DNA of 64,000 nt from CBDBCK01 sp965203345 (GTDB lineage Bacteria > Chloroflexota > Dehalococcoidia > Lucifugimonadales > Lucifugimonadaceae), in NCBI GenBank assembly GCA_965203345.1, contig CBDBCK010000028.1, positions 372,001-436,000 of the forward strand, given 5' to 3'. The notes beneath the pieces are model-generated. The model was not told where the DNA came from and made no database searches. It worked only from the letters and a program-made list of their open reading frames with translations. The position numbers and the translations under genes are program-made. Shown here piece by piece: positions 34,689 to 44,347 of the stretch (positions are counted from its first letter, which is position 1; each line of letters begins with the position of its first letter).

Positions 34689-37581
34689 AAGAACCGCAGT
34701 AAACCCTGTACCAAAATATCCGGAAGAAAACCCGGGGCAAACTGGCGCGTTTGTAAAACACGTAGTCGCAGTTGTAAGTCTTTTGGTATTTACGGGATTA
34801 GGAAGATTTTTCCTATTCCTACCGTTTTTTAGCTTTGCGGTTTGGTACTTTTATACGGATGAATTTGTAGGATTATTCCGATGGTCGGTGCTGCCTCTAG
34901 GGGCATGGGTGCTTACCACTGTTGCAGCTTTGCTTCTTGATCCCCGTGGTTTGGTTAAACATTCACGGCAATTCATAGCTTACTTATTTTTGGCTGTACT
35001 TGTTTCTGGACTGGCATTTTTCTTTAATGCCGATAATTTTGGCTTAGGTTTGCTAGGTGAACAAGTGGGAGGGAGGATATCGGAGTATATAGCCAGGTAT
35101 CCTATTCAACTTCCAAATTCAAGCGTAATTATCGTTGCGACATGGGCTCGCTTTGCAGTATTAGGGGCAGCCTTTGCACTCACGGTTCACCCAAAGACCG
35201 CTCGGTTATTGGGTGACATGGTGAGCTTTATACTGAAGACGATTCTTCTCGTGGGTATATTTTTTGTACAGTTGATTAAAAGTATCTCAGATAAGTTCAG
35301 AAAAAGGCAGATAGAACATCAGAAACTGACAGCGGAGGACCTAAAGCAGGATTTACTTGATTCTTACGAGCGCAGGCATATATTTTCCGGAAACAGCGTT
35401 GAAAACGGCATTTCGGAAGAGTCTTCTTACCCTGATGAGCGCGGAAGGATAGCTGATACCAGATCTTGGACTCCACCTCCAGCGGGAGAACTTCAATCAT
35501 ATGGGGATCGTTCTTCTTTGTCGTCTCTCACTCCCCTGTTGCAGGAGCATAATGTGCCTCTTCCTTATACTCTGAGACAGCCTAGGATGAGGCGAGAAGA
35601 TATTCGTCAAACCGACGACTCAACAGATTTTGCAGATCAGTCCAACTACTTCAATAATGCTGGACCTCCATTGGAATCTGGATTCACCCGTGCTTCATCG
35701 CGCGATGTCCCTGGACTGAACACTTCTTTTGACAGGGTCAACAATCCCGAGAATGTTCCTTACGCATCTCAACCTGAAGGCATGGATGTTTCGAATGTCC
35801 CGGATTCAGGTAAATATTCTAATTTATCCTCTAACTCTCCTGGTGAGCAAGGAATGCCGTCCCCTCCTCCTTCTTCTTTGTCAGGATTTGATTACTCGGA
35901 CCTTCACTACCCCGACGCACAGACAGGTGTCGATTCTCGTCATCAGAACGCCGAAACAAAAGTAGACCCTCGTCAGCGTCAGCAAACGTCATTTGCTGAA
36001 CATATTCTCAAAAAGACGGATACCATTACCGTTTCTTCCGATGCACAGGGTGCTGATACCGAGCGTTTTACCCCTTTGAGCATAGCATCGCGTCTTTTGT
36101 CTAAGCAAGAGCAAGCGTCCCAGTCAGCAGCGGGGCAGATGCTTTTGCCATTGCCAGATCGCACCCTCCTCCAACCACCTCCGCCTAACAACGTTAGTAC
36201 TGAAGACGCACATGAAGTCGGACTACATATAGAAGAAAGCCTTCGCCAGCATGGTGTTGATGTAAAAGTAGCACAGGCTTTTGTAGGTCCTACGATAACC
36301 AAATACGGTCTTGTTCCGGGATGGCGTCGTGGAGGCCAAGCATCTGGCAGGGTGAGAGTTGGCGATATACTGAACCGAGAAAAGGATCTAGCTTTAGCTT
36401 TAGCGTCTCCTTCCATCCGGTTTGAACCGGTGGTTCCTGGAGAGTCTATGATAGGTTTAGAGGTTCCAAACATCCGTCCTTCTCCTGTAACTTTGAGATC
36501 GGTTATTGACACGCCAGAATGGGCTGCACATGAACAAACGGCGGCTCTTCCTTTCCCTATCGGTATAGGCAGCAGGGGTGAGCCCGTCTTCGCAGACCTT
36601 GCAAGCATGCCCCATCTTCTCGTTGCTGGAGCAACGGGATCAGGTAAATCTGTGTGCATCAACTCTATAGTTGCGGGACTGCTCTTGACTCGAACTCCTT
36701 ACCAAACTCGTATGGTGATGATAGATCCTAAGCGAGTTGAATTGACACCATATCAAGGTATACCTCACTTGTACACGCCCGTAGTTGTAGAGCCTAAAAA
36801 CGCCCTGCTTGCCCTGAGAGTATTGGTTCAAGAGATGTCAGACAGACTGGAAATTTTGTCTCACTCTGGAGTACGGAATATATCAGCGTATAACATGAAA
36901 AACTCAACCCCTATGCCTTATATAGTGGTGATCATAGACGAGCTGGCCGACTTGATGTTGACGGCTTCCAACGAAGTGGAACGGTTGCTAGTGCGTTTAT
37001 CCCAACTGGCTCGTGCGACGGGTGTCCATATGATACTTGCTACTCAACGTCCGTCCGTAGACGTTGTAACGGGTCTGATAAAAGCGAACTTTCCAAGCCG
37101 TATATGTTTCGCTGTAACTTCCCAAGTGGACTCTCGAACTATATTAGACGGCGTGGGTGGAGAGAAGCTAATAGGTAGGGGAGACATGCTTTATATGACA
37201 GCTAATGCTGCCAAACCTACGCGCGTGCAGGGAGCTTTTCTCTCCGACACGGAAATAGAATCGCTTGTAACGCAATGGAAGCGCTTTCATCCACCAGGAT
37301 TATCACAGATGGATTTGGGTATAACCGATAATTCTGTTTCAGGTCCTCAACAGTCTCTCAAAAACAATGAACGGATGGATGATGGTGATGTACTATTCAG
37401 TAAAGCGGTTGAACTAGCCGCGTCTCAGAAAACGCTGTCTACCTCGTTACTTCAGAGACGTCTGAAAATAGGATATCCTAGGGCGGCGCGCTTAATGGAA
37501 GAACTGGAAGAGGCTGAAATAGTTGGACATGGACAGCAAGGGAAACCGCGACAGGTGTTAATCAGCCGACGCGTTCAATAA
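34678..37581 (+). CDS. ftsK: FtsK/SpoIIIE-type DNA translocase
   Basis: Moves chromosome ends through the division septum. The N-terminus has about four membrane helices (residues about 25-220). A long low-complexity linker, rich in Ser, Pro, Gln and Asp, runs to about residue 490. The motor follows with Walker A GATGSGKSVCI near residue 651, ELADLMLTA as Walker B region, and SQLARATGVHMILATQRPSVDVVTG. The C-terminal winged-helix gamma domain (SLLQRRLKIGYPRAARLMEELE) recognises KOPS-like sites. Start TTG 34678 overlaps rnj. The XerCD-like gene at 10.5 kb is a functional partner. Confidence 0.95.
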   Translation: MKYRRTAVNPVPKYPEENPGQTGAFVKHVVAVVSLLVFTGLGRFFLFLPFFSFAVWYFYTDEFVGLFRWSVLPLGAWVLTTVAALLLDPRGLVKHSRQFIAYLFLAVLVSGLAFFFNADNFGLGLLGEQVGGRISEYIARYPIQLPNSSVIIVATWARFAVLGAAFALTVHPKTARLLGDMVSFILKTILLVGIFFVQLIKSISDKFRKRQIEHQKLTAEDLKQDLLDSYERRHIFSGNSVENGISEESSYPDERGRIADTRSWTPPPAGELQSYGDRSSLSSLTPLLQEHNVPLPYTLRQPRMRREDIRQTDDSTDFADQSNYFNNAGPPLESGFTRASSRDVPGLNTSFDRVNNPENVPYASQPEGMDVSNVPDSGKYSNLSSNSPGEQGMPSPPPSSLSGFDYSDLHYPDAQTGVDSRHQNAETKVDPRQRQQTSFAEHILKKTDTITVSSDAQGADTERFTPLSIASRLLSKQEQASQSAAGQMLLPLPDRTLLQPPPPNNVSTEDAHEVGLHIEESLRQHGVDVKVAQAFVGPTITKYGLVPGWRRGGQASGRVRVGDILNREKDLALALASPSIRFEPVVPGESMIGLEVPNIRPSPVTLRSVIDTPEWAAHEQTAALPFPIGIGSRGEPVFADLASMPHLLVAGATGSGKSVCINSIVAGLLLTRTPYQTRMVMIDPKRVELTPYQGIPHLYTPVVVEPKNALLALRVLVQEMSDRLEILSHSGVRNISAYNMKNSTPMPYIVVIIDELADLMLTASNEVERLLVRLSQLARATGVHMILATQRPSVDVVTGLIKANFPSRICFAVTSQVDSRTILDGVGGEKLIGRGDMLYMTANAAKPTRVQGAFLSDTEIESLVTQWKRFHPPGLSQMDLGITDNSVSGPQQSLKNNERMDDGDVLFSKAVELAASQKTLSTSLLQRRLKIGYPRAARLMEELEEAEIVGHGQQGKPRQVLISRRVQ

Positions 37582-37884
37582 GCCTCCTTTTTAAATGCTT
37601 CACCCTCGCAGCACACAGGAAAACCTCTGCTCGTAATATACTCCTATATTTCTAGTCGAAAAACTCCATTATCTGGGTTGTCTTGTAACGCTGTTTTCAG
37701 GAACAGTCTTGTGACTTATATTATGCTCTTGTTCAGCTTCTAATGTGCTATTCACCCCTGTCGAGACATGGTATGCTTCTTTCATATCTATAACTAGGTA
37801 AATGCCCCCGAACCCTGAAAATTCGATGTATATTGTGCGAAAATCTCTTTGTACATAAGTCTATTTTTAAGAGGTTGCTCAACC
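37582..37884. other. Intergenic region between ftsK and accDA
   Basis: About 300 bases, AT-rich. A TATTAT near 37720 resembles a -10 hexamer but has no good -35. AGAGG just before the accDA ATG is the ribosome-binding site. No terminator or RNA gene seen. Confidence 0.3.
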
Positions 37885-39702
37885 ATGACGAGTCGTAGCA
37901 ATAGAATTTTTTATGAAGAAGACGCGGACGAAGATTCCCCAGAGACTTGCCCGCGTTGTTACGTGCCGTTTGGCGCTTCATGGCTCTATCGTCAGTTCAG
38001 GGTATGTCTCTCATGCGGATTTCACTACTCTATAACTGTCAACAGGTGGGTAGCTCTGCTCGCTGATCAAGGGACTTTTAAAGAGATAAATCCATGGTTA
38101 AGTTCGGCCAGTCCACTTGGCAGCTCGACGAGCGCTTCGTATGATGATTTTCTCAAAGAAGAAACGGAATTGACGGGACTTAAAGACGCTGCAGTAACCG
38201 GCGTATGTGAGATAGGTGGCAGCGCTACCGTTATGATTGTCTTGAATTTCGCCTTTCAAGGAGGCAGTTTGGGTACTGCCACTGGTGAAAAGATAGCTCT
38301 GGCGTTTGAAACCGCAGCCAGACGTGGCATTGCTTGCGTCTCACTGGTTATGAGCAGTGGAGTACGTGTACAGGACGGTATATTGTCACTGGCTCAAATG
38401 ACAAAGACTGTGATAGCAGTTGACGAGCTAAGAAAAGCAGGATGCCCTTTCATATCGGTTCTATGTAATCCTTCCACCGGTTTAGCCGCGGCTTCCTTTG
38501 TCTATCAAGCGGACGTCATATTTGCTGAACCTGGAGCCAGGATAGGGTTTGCCGCACTACAGGAGGTTCAGGAAGCCTCTTTTAAGCATCTCTATCAAGA
38601 GCAGTACTCCTCTGAGGCATTTCAAAATGCTGGACTGATAGATAAAGTCGTAAGCAGGGACATGATTAAGCCTGAACTGTCGAGTGTACTGGCTCTATTC
38701 ACGCAAAAGACGGAAACAAAATTGTTGCCCAAGTTACCGATGCCACCTGAACCTAAGGTCTCTCTCTCTCGTTCTGAAGTTGCAAGAGTCGCTGCACATC
38801 CTGACAGGCCAAAAGCGAAAGACTATATAGAGCTTATCTTTTCCAACTTTATAGAGATAAAAGGAGACCGTGCAGACGGTAATGACGTTTCGATAATTTG
38901 TGGACTAGCTTACATCAGCGGACGACCTGTAGTCTTGATAGCGCAACAGAGACAACTTATTGCGCACCGGCTCGAAAATTCGTATGACTCTAGCGAGGAG
39001 TTCCTGGGAGAGATAACACCTAAAGGTCTGAGAAAGGCCGTGAGAGCGATAGAAATAGCCGGCAGGTTCAGGTTACCGCTGGTGTCTCTGATAGATACCC
39101 ACGGATTCAAGATAGGTCTTGAATACGAGCTTAACGGATTGGCAAGCGCCGTGTCCTCCGCTATTCTGGCTATGGTTACAGTAGAAACCCCTATAGTTGC
39201 AATAGTCATAGGGGAAGGTTTTTCGGAAGCTGTCCTGCCGTTCAGCATATCAGACAGTCTTTTGGTGCTGGAAAATGCTTTTCTTTCCCCGTTAGCTTCT
39301 TATGAGAGAGCGACTTTAAAACTAGCGACCGACGAGAGTGCACAGCATACCTTTACTCTTTTGGCGAAAGACCTCAGGGATATGGAACTGGCAAACGCAA
39401 TAGTACCTGAACCTGCAGGAGGAGCACATGTTTCCCATGAAGAATCCGCCTTTCTTTTGAAGTCGGCGCTTACCTCTGTTCTCACAGACCTATCCGGCCA
39501 AAAAGGAGAAACGCTTGCAAAAGCTCGTCGCAATCGTCTTAGGAATGTGGGGGACTATGATGCGCGTTTAACTGACTCGCTCAAAAAGGAGTGGCATGCT
39601 TGGACGGCTGGACTCAAGACCGGAGTAAGAATATTGAGGAGTGGTGAATCCTATGATGAGCCTTACTTTAAGTCGGAGAAAGACAAAGAAAGCGGTGCTT
39701 AG
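37885..39702 (+). CDS. accDA: Fused acetyl-CoA carboxylase carboxyltransferase beta-alpha (AccDA), divergent alpha motifs
   Basis: A 605-residue fusion: AccD-like half with a zinc ribbon (Cys22, Cys25, Cys41, Cys44) and GGSLGTATGEKIALAFE, then an AccA-like half from about residue 300, opening with KDYIELIFSNFIEIKGDRA. The enzyme transfers CO2 from biotin to acetyl-CoA to make malonyl-CoA. Active-site stretches of the alpha half are changed: DTHGFKIG at residue 404 where DTPGAYPG is usual, and GEGFSEAVL at residue 443 where GEGGSGGAL is usual. ATG 37885 with AGAGG upstream. Biotin subunits are not in the window. Confidence 0.85.
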   Translation: MTSRSNRIFYEEDADEDSPETCPRCYVPFGASWLYRQFRVCLSCGFHYSITVNRWVALLADQGTFKEINPWLSSASPLGSSTSASYDDFLKEETELTGLKDAAVTGVCEIGGSATVMIVLNFAFQGGSLGTATGEKIALAFETAARRGIACVSLVMSSGVRVQDGILSLAQMTKTVIAVDELRKAGCPFISVLCNPSTGLAAASFVYQADVIFAEPGARIGFAALQEVQEASFKHLYQEQYSSEAFQNAGLIDKVVSRDMIKPELSSVLALFTQKTETKLLPKLPMPPEPKVSLSRSEVARVAAHPDRPKAKDYIELIFSNFIEIKGDRADGNDVSIICGLAYISGRPVVLIAQQRQLIAHRLENSYDSSEEFLGEITPKGLRKAVRAIEIAGRFRLPLVSLIDTHGFKIGLEYELNGLASAVSSAILAMVTVETPIVAIVIGEGFSEAVLPFSISDSLLVLENAFLSPLASYERATLKLATDESAQHTFTLLAKDLRDMELANAIVPEPAGGAHVSHEESAFLLKSALTSVLTDLSGQKGETLAKARRNRLRNVGDYDARLTDSLKKEWHAWTAGLKTGVRILRSGESYDEPYFKSEKDKESGA

Positions 39703-39822
39703 TCCCTGCCTTTCCAGTTTTGTCAAGAGTACTCGATGTTTCTTGAACTTGCCCTCAAGTCTAATAATTATAGAATACATCGGTCGTGTGAAGTCCGAAG
39801 CTACCTCTAGTCCGCGGCTTCT

Positions 39823-39846
39823 GAACAAAAGGAGAAAAGACTCCTT
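39823..39846 (-). terminator. Weak candidate intrinsic terminator of the HAD gene
   Basis: Read leftward, AAGGAG and CTCCTT arms (6 bp, 6-base loop) are followed by TTTTGTT. The hairpin begins inside the HAD stop codon. The stem is short, so efficiency is doubtful. Confidence 0.35.
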
Positions 39847-40636
39847 ATCTTGAGAGAATAAATTTGTTGAGTGCTTGTGCTAACCCTTCTTCTGCAGCAT
39901 CGGCGGTTAGAAACATAGCTTCGCTCTTCACTTTTGGATCTGCATTGCCCATCGCCACCGATATGCCGACTGACTTGAACATAGGGACGTCGTTTAGCCC
40001 GTCTCCTATAGCCATTACGCGATCTATATTCACACCTACCCAATCAGCGAAAATTCGGGCACCTCTGCCCTTATCTGAATCTTTATGACTAAAAGTAACA
40101 TACCAACTCCCCAGAGAAGACGTTGAAAGTTCAGCCCTTAAGTTCTGGATATTCTCTCCTAATGTCGCCACGCGTAAAGCGTTGTCTCTTTCCACAGCGT
40201 CTACGCTTACCGCGGATACGTCTTCAAAGTTGTTGAAATCATCTCGTGCTCGGATTGTCCTACCTTTTTGACAGGCGTAGAATCGGTAATCGTGTAATTC
40301 CAGCTGATCCAAGATGGAGAGCGTTGCCGTTTTCTCTAACGGGTTATGCCAAATGGTCTCTCCAAAGTTTGGCTCAATGACCCTTGCTCCATTTTCTACC
40401 ACTAGAGGCGACTCTAGGCCTAGTTTATGCCCAAAGCTGATAACGTCTTGCCCGAAACGACCCGTCGAAATGCCGACCGGCATCCTTTCAACGACGCTTG
40501 ATATGGCTTCATGCGCGTATTCGGACCACTTGTCCCGAAGGTCTAGCAAAGTGCCATCTAAGTCTATAAGTAGGGCTTCAGGCTTAGGCGTTAACAAGAA
40601 ACAGCGGACCTTGTCTTGGGCAATAAGGAGACTCAT
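39845..40636 (-). CDS. HAD-superfamily IIB (Cof-like) phosphatase
   Basis: Small-molecule phosphatase of the HAD fold with a C2B-type cap. Motif I is LIDLDGTLLD, motif II Thr is in GISTGRFGQD, motif III Lys is SDKGRGARIF, motif IV is AIGDGLNDVPMFKSVGISVAMGNA. Members act on sugar phosphates, including mannosyl-3-phosphoglycerate and sucrose phosphate, or on nucleotide intermediates. Substrate not predictable here. It converges on accDA and is divergent from thiG. Confidence 0.88.
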   Translation of the reverse strand: MSLLIAQDKVRCFLLTPKPEALLIDLDGTLLDLRDKWSEYAHEAISSVVERMPVGISTGRFGQDVISFGHKLGLESPLVVENGARVIEPNFGETIWHNPLEKTATLSILDQLELHDYRFYACQKGRTIRARDDFNNFEDVSAVSVDAVERDNALRVATLGENIQNLRAELSTSSLGSWYVTFSHKDSDKGRGARIFADWVGVNIDRVMAIGDGLNDVPMFKSVGISVAMGNADPKVKSEAMFLTADAAEEGLAQALNKFILSR

Positions 40637-40978
40637 ACTTGCCCATCAAACAAGCGATAGGGTGAACCACCTTACCTTCCGTTTCCATAAAACCTGAATG
40701 AAGCAGTGCCACACACCTTATGGCTGGTTGGAGGTTGTGATAAAAGATGAGCTTAAGATGTTGCAGGAATACACAAACAATCCAATACGTGAAACCTACA
40801 GCTTGAACTTACTTTAAGAATATACACACATATTAAGAACATTCGGAAAAACCTTGCTCACTACCTGCAAGACACTTCACTAAAGTGAACGCTCAACTGC
40901 AAATCTAAACCATCACTCTAATAGTAATCATACACTTAGATATACGAAGGATACTAAACAACCCAGATGGAGTGAGCA
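40637..40978. other. Intergenic region before thiG
   Basis: About 340 bases. A small hairpin TTCACtaaaGTGAA lies near 40876-40890. The conserved CUGAGA and terminal P2/P4 sequences of a TPP riboswitch were looked for and not found. GGAG before the thiG ATG is the ribosome-binding site. Confidence 0.35.
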
Positions 40979-41752
40979 ATGTTGAATGATCTTTATATAG
41001 CTGGCCAAAGGTTCAATTCGAGGTTGATAACGGGTACGGGTAAACACTCTTCCTTTAAAGTCTTGGCAGCAGCAGCAGCTTCTTCGGGTTGCGAGATGAT
41101 AACCGTAGCGATACGAAGAATCAATATGGAGAATCCTAATGAACCTACTGTACTTACTTCTCTTGATTGGAGCAGATATCGTATACTTCCGAATACAGCG
41201 GGTAGCAAAACAGCAGAAGAGGCGGTATTTACAGCTAAAATGGCTCGTGAGTCCACAGGATCCGACTGGATAAAGGTAGAAGTCATCCCCGACAGTCGTT
41301 ATCTGCTTCCAGATCCTTTAGGGACTCTCCATGCGTCTGATCAACTTGTGCGAGAAGGTTTCACCGTTCTGCCTTATATCTCTGCTGACCCAGTTTTGGC
41401 GAAGCGGTTAGAGGAAGTAGGTTGTGCTACTGTGATGCCTTTGGCTTCGCCCATAGGTTCAGGACGCGGCTTCTTTACGGCCGAAGAGATAGGCATTATA
41501 ATTGAGCAAGCGAACATTCCTGTTGTGGTAGACGCTGGACTTGGCGTGCCTTCGGACGCGAGCAAGGCTATGGAAATGGGAGCGGACGCGGTTTTGGTCA
41601 ATACGGCGATTGCCGAAGCACGCAACCCCGTGATGATGGCAGAGGCGTTCAAGCTCGGCGTGGAGGCGGGCAGAAAGGCTTTCTTGGCGGGGAGAATGAA
41701 GATGCGCTCTACCTCGTCGGCTAGCAGTCCATCCGTTGATATCCTTTCCTGA
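40979..41752 (+). CDS. thiG: Thiazole synthase
   Basis: Builds the thiazole ring of thiamine from DXP, dehydroglycine and ThiS thiocarboxylate. TIM-barrel of 257 residues with LITGTGKH, the Schiff-base Lys in DWIKVEVIPD, LPYISADPVLAKRLEEVGCATVMPLASPIGSGRG and VVDAGLGVPSDASKAMEMGADAVLVNTAIA. A GGAG site is seven bases before the ATG. It is followed by thiE and thiS; ThiS is its sulfur donor. Confidence 0.96.
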   Translation: MLNDLYIAGQRFNSRLITGTGKHSSFKVLAAAAASSGCEMITVAIRRINMENPNEPTVLTSLDWSRYRILPNTAGSKTAEEAVFTAKMARESTGSDWIKVEVIPDSRYLLPDPLGTLHASDQLVREGFTVLPYISADPVLAKRLEEVGCATVMPLASPIGSGRGFFTAEEIGIIIEQANIPVVVDAGLGVPSDASKAMEMGADAVLVNTAIAEARNPVMMAEAFKLGVEAGRKAFLAGRMKMRSTSSASSPSVDILS

Positions 41753-41755
41753 AAA

Positions 41756-42382
41756 TTGCCTAAACTGCCCTTGCCTCGCCCCGTGTTGTGTCTGGTCGTG
41801 GATATTGAGACTGCAGGTGGTGAGCGGCAGTCATTGAAAAAGGTAGAAGAAGCTGTGGCAGGAGGGGTAAACATGGTCCAAGTGCGAGAAAAATCTTTGT
41901 CTCTTGAAGAGTTAACGCGCTACGCTAAACTAGTGCGTCAGTCAGCCGGTGACGCACTCATGGTGGTCAACGGCTGTCTTCAGGTTGCGGAAGAGTCTGA
42001 GGCAGACGGCTTGCATTTGCCGGAAGATGCGCCGGATCCAGATAAACCGTTTACGAGCTTAATCGGACGTTCGGTTCATTCAGTCAAGTCTGCCCGAGCT
42101 CTGCAGACAAAGGGTGTTGATTATTTGTTTGGAGGAAGTGTATTTAATACGGCCTCTCATCCGGATGGATCCACACTTGAGCTTGAAGGTCTCGCGTGCA
42201 TAGCAAAAGCTATGGACATTCCCATCATAGGCATCGGGGGAATAGATAGCTCAAACTCTGGAAAGGTGATAAAAGCAGGAGCACTCGGAGTGGCGGTTAT
42301 CCGGGCGATACTTTGTAGTACTAACCCGAGAAAGTCTGCTCAAAGTATTCGCTCGTCAATAGAACGGCGGTTGGCTTTATGA
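41756..42382 (+). CDS. thiE: Thiamine-phosphate synthase
   Basis: Couples the pyrimidine and thiazole phosphates to thiamine phosphate. TIM-barrel with the pyrophosphate-binding QVREKSLSLEEL, DGLHLPEDAPDP, GRSVHSVKSARAL, YLFGGSVFNTASHPD and IGIGGIDSSNSGKVIKAGALGVAVIRAI. Start TTG 41756, three bases after thiG. Its TGA overlaps the thiS ATG as ATGA. Confidence 0.93.
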   Translation: MPKLPLPRPVLCLVVDIETAGGERQSLKKVEEAVAGGVNMVQVREKSLSLEELTRYAKLVRQSAGDALMVVNGCLQVAEESEADGLHLPEDAPDPDKPFTSLIGRSVHSVKSARALQTKGVDYLFGGSVFNTASHPDGSTLELEGLACIAKAMDIPIIGIGGIDSSNSGKVIKAGALGVAVIRAILCSTNPRKSAQSIRSSIERRLAL

Positions 42383-42582
42383 TTACCGTTATAATAAACG
42401 ATAAACCTTTCTCACTGCCGCCTGACGCAACTTTGGAGAAGTGTCTACAGGCGATGAATATCAAGAAGAAAGCCGTCGCCGTCGCCGTTAACAACCGTAT
42501 AGTGCGAAAAGAGGACTACGGCAGTACGGTGCTGGAAGAGGGGGATAAACTTTTGATCGTTCAACCGGTTGGAGGAGGATAA
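42379..42582 (+). CDS. thiS: Sulfur carrier protein ThiS
   Basis: A 67-residue ubiquitin-like sulfur carrier. It opens with ITVIINDKPFSLPPDATL and ends in the required Gly-Gly (QPVGGG), where the thiocarboxylate forms. Overlaps thiE by four bases. The activating ThiF and the dehydroglycine-forming ThiH or ThiO are not encoded here. It ends 11 bases from the convergent permease gene. Confidence 0.93.
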   Translation: MITVIINDKPFSLPPDATLEKCLQAMNIKKKAVAVAVNNRIVRKEDYGSTVLEEGDKLLIVQPVGGG

Positions 42583-42593
42583 AGTGAACCGAG

Positions 42594-44309
42594 TCAGGCG
42601 ATCTGTCTAAGACGGGGATCAAGGGTATCTCTTAGCCAGTCTCCAAAGAAGTTGAATGATAGCACTACAAAGAAAATAGCAGCTCCAGGTATCAAGGATA
42701 TGTGTGGAGACCCTAAGGTAACATATTGTCTGCCTTCCGATGACATAACGCCCCATGAGGGTGTAGGTGGCTGTATACCTGCTCCTACGAAGCTAAGCAC
42801 CGATTCTCCAAGTATCAAGCCGCTTGTATTCAAAGTGGCAACCACAACTGCAGTATTGAATACACCAGGCAGTATGTGACGAAACATGATCCTAACGTCG
42901 CTGGCGCCGTTTATACGGGCGGAATCTACATAATCCAACTGCTTTATTATCAATACTTCCGAACGTATGACCCTCACAAAACCGGCCCACGCTACTAAAG
43001 CAAGCACTACCATCAAGACGTTAAGTCCTCGTCCAAACACTAAGGTGAACACAAGCGCAACAAGCAGAAATGGAAGTGCATACCAGATATCCACGAACCG
43101 AGTTATAAGTTCATCTATGACCCCTCCATAATATCCGGACATTATACCTAGGCTTGTTCCCAACAACATACCCGCGATAAGGGCTATAGCTACAACTTGC
43201 ATAGATATACGTGCGCCATGAAGCAGCCGTGTGAACACATCTCGTCCGTTCTGATCTGTGCCAAACAGATAGTACCCTTCCGGCCACCAACTCTTTATAG
43301 GTGGATTTATCGCCTCTAGATCTAATGCTTCATCATTATCACCTATTATCGTTATTGGAAAACGGATGCTAGAGTTCTCTCCGGATGGCAGTACCACTGT
43401 GGATATATTAGATAGGTAGTCTCGGCCTTCCGTTGCGTCGCCATCAAATGAGAGGGCGATAGATATCGCTGAAGGTAACCTCCCAACAGCCTCAATAAGG
43501 AAGTACGCTTCCGTCTCCTCTCCTAATTGACCTTCAAGAATTGAGTCTGGCTGAGGAGTGATTCTTATACCTGTCAAAATGTTGCCAGCTGTTTCATCTT
43601 GGTCGGAAGACGCTCCTGAATCTTCCCCATCGTCATTCACTATAGTCAGTACAATCTCTGAGTCTCCAAATCGGATTCCTTCTGGCAGCTGTTGTCCAGA
43701 TATAGTAATTTCTATGTTCTCATCCGATTCATTTCTGTCGTCTCCGTTCACTATTATGTTCACGGTAGCGTTGGGTGAGGGGCCAGATAAAATTACCACC
43801 CCTCTCTCAACTACACCGGGCAGTCCGAGCGGCAGGAAATTCTCCAATCCTTCCACAGAATAGTCTTGATTCAGTCCAGCGTTTCCATCTAACGAAACAT
43901 CTATCTCAAGTGGAATTTCTAAGGAAGCAGTGCTGAAAATGTTTAGCACTATCTCTGTTTCGTCGCCATCAGAACCTTCTCTAATTGAACTCTCGGATGC
44001 AGTTATTCCTATAAGTTCAAAATCGTCGTTGGTTATGACAAGTGAAGCTATTCCATTGCCAAGAAATTCTACACCCTCGGGTAGATCTCCAGAAAGAGAA
44101 ATTTGTATATCCTCATTTTCTTCTATTACCTTTACTTTTGTGTAGTTGAAGGGTGGTACTTGACCATTTATCGATTGTCCGATATCGCGATCATAAGGTG
44201 CCAAGAGCGGACCAAGTATCGCTGCCACTATCAAGACAAACAACACAATCCCAGGTATAACTGGGTAACGGCGCAAAAGATTCCATATGGCTCCCAAGAA
44301 TCTATACAT
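42594..44309 (-). CDS. DppC/OppC-type ABC permease with inserted Calx-beta-like repeats
   Basis: Second permease of a peptide/nickel-type importer. Residues 1-50 hold the first membrane helix (IPGIVLFVLIVAAILGPLLAPYD). The standard family sequence resumes at about residue 340 with YYLFGTDQNGRDVFTRLLHGARIS, five further helices and an EAA loop (DYVDSARINGASDVRIMFRHILPG). Between them lie about 285 residues on the outer face, resembling Calx-beta repeats: one C-terminal half (ends LVITNDD), one full unit (ends LTIVNDD) and one lacking its end. Typical homologues have about 40-60 residues there. At 571 residues it is about twice normal size. Confidence 0.88.
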   Translation of the reverse strand: MYRFLGAIWNLLRRYPVIPGIVLFVLIVAAILGPLLAPYDRDIGQSINGQVPPFNYTKVKVIEENEDIQISLSGDLPEGVEFLGNGIASLVITNDDFELIGITASESSIREGSDGDETEIVLNIFSTASLEIPLEIDVSLDGNAGLNQDYSVEGLENFLPLGLPGVVERGVVILSGPSPNATVNIIVNGDDRNESDENIEITISGQQLPEGIRFGDSEIVLTIVNDDGEDSGASSDQDETAGNILTGIRITPQPDSILEGQLGEETEAYFLIEAVGRLPSAISIALSFDGDATEGRDYLSNISTVVLPSGENSSIRFPITIIGDNDEALDLEAINPPIKSWWPEGYYLFGTDQNGRDVFTRLLHGARISMQVVAIALIAGMLLGTSLGIMSGYYGGVIDELITRFVDIWYALPFLLVALVFTLVFGRGLNVLMVVLALVAWAGFVRVIRSEVLIIKQLDYVDSARINGASDVRIMFRHILPGVFNTAVVVATLNTSGLILGESVLSFVGAGIQPPTPSWGVMSSEGRQYVTLGSPHISLIPGAAIFFVVLSFNFFGDWLRDTLDPRLRQIA

Positions 44310-44347
44310 CTTTAGTCCCTCGGATCAGCCTGGAGAGCAAGAGTTGG

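Noticed and set aside
39641..39853. 70-codon frame overlapping the accDA end
   Set aside because: Shadow frame with no independent signals.
40637..40978. TPP riboswitch before thiG
   Set aside because: The conserved CUGAGA and the second conserved arm were not found in the leader.
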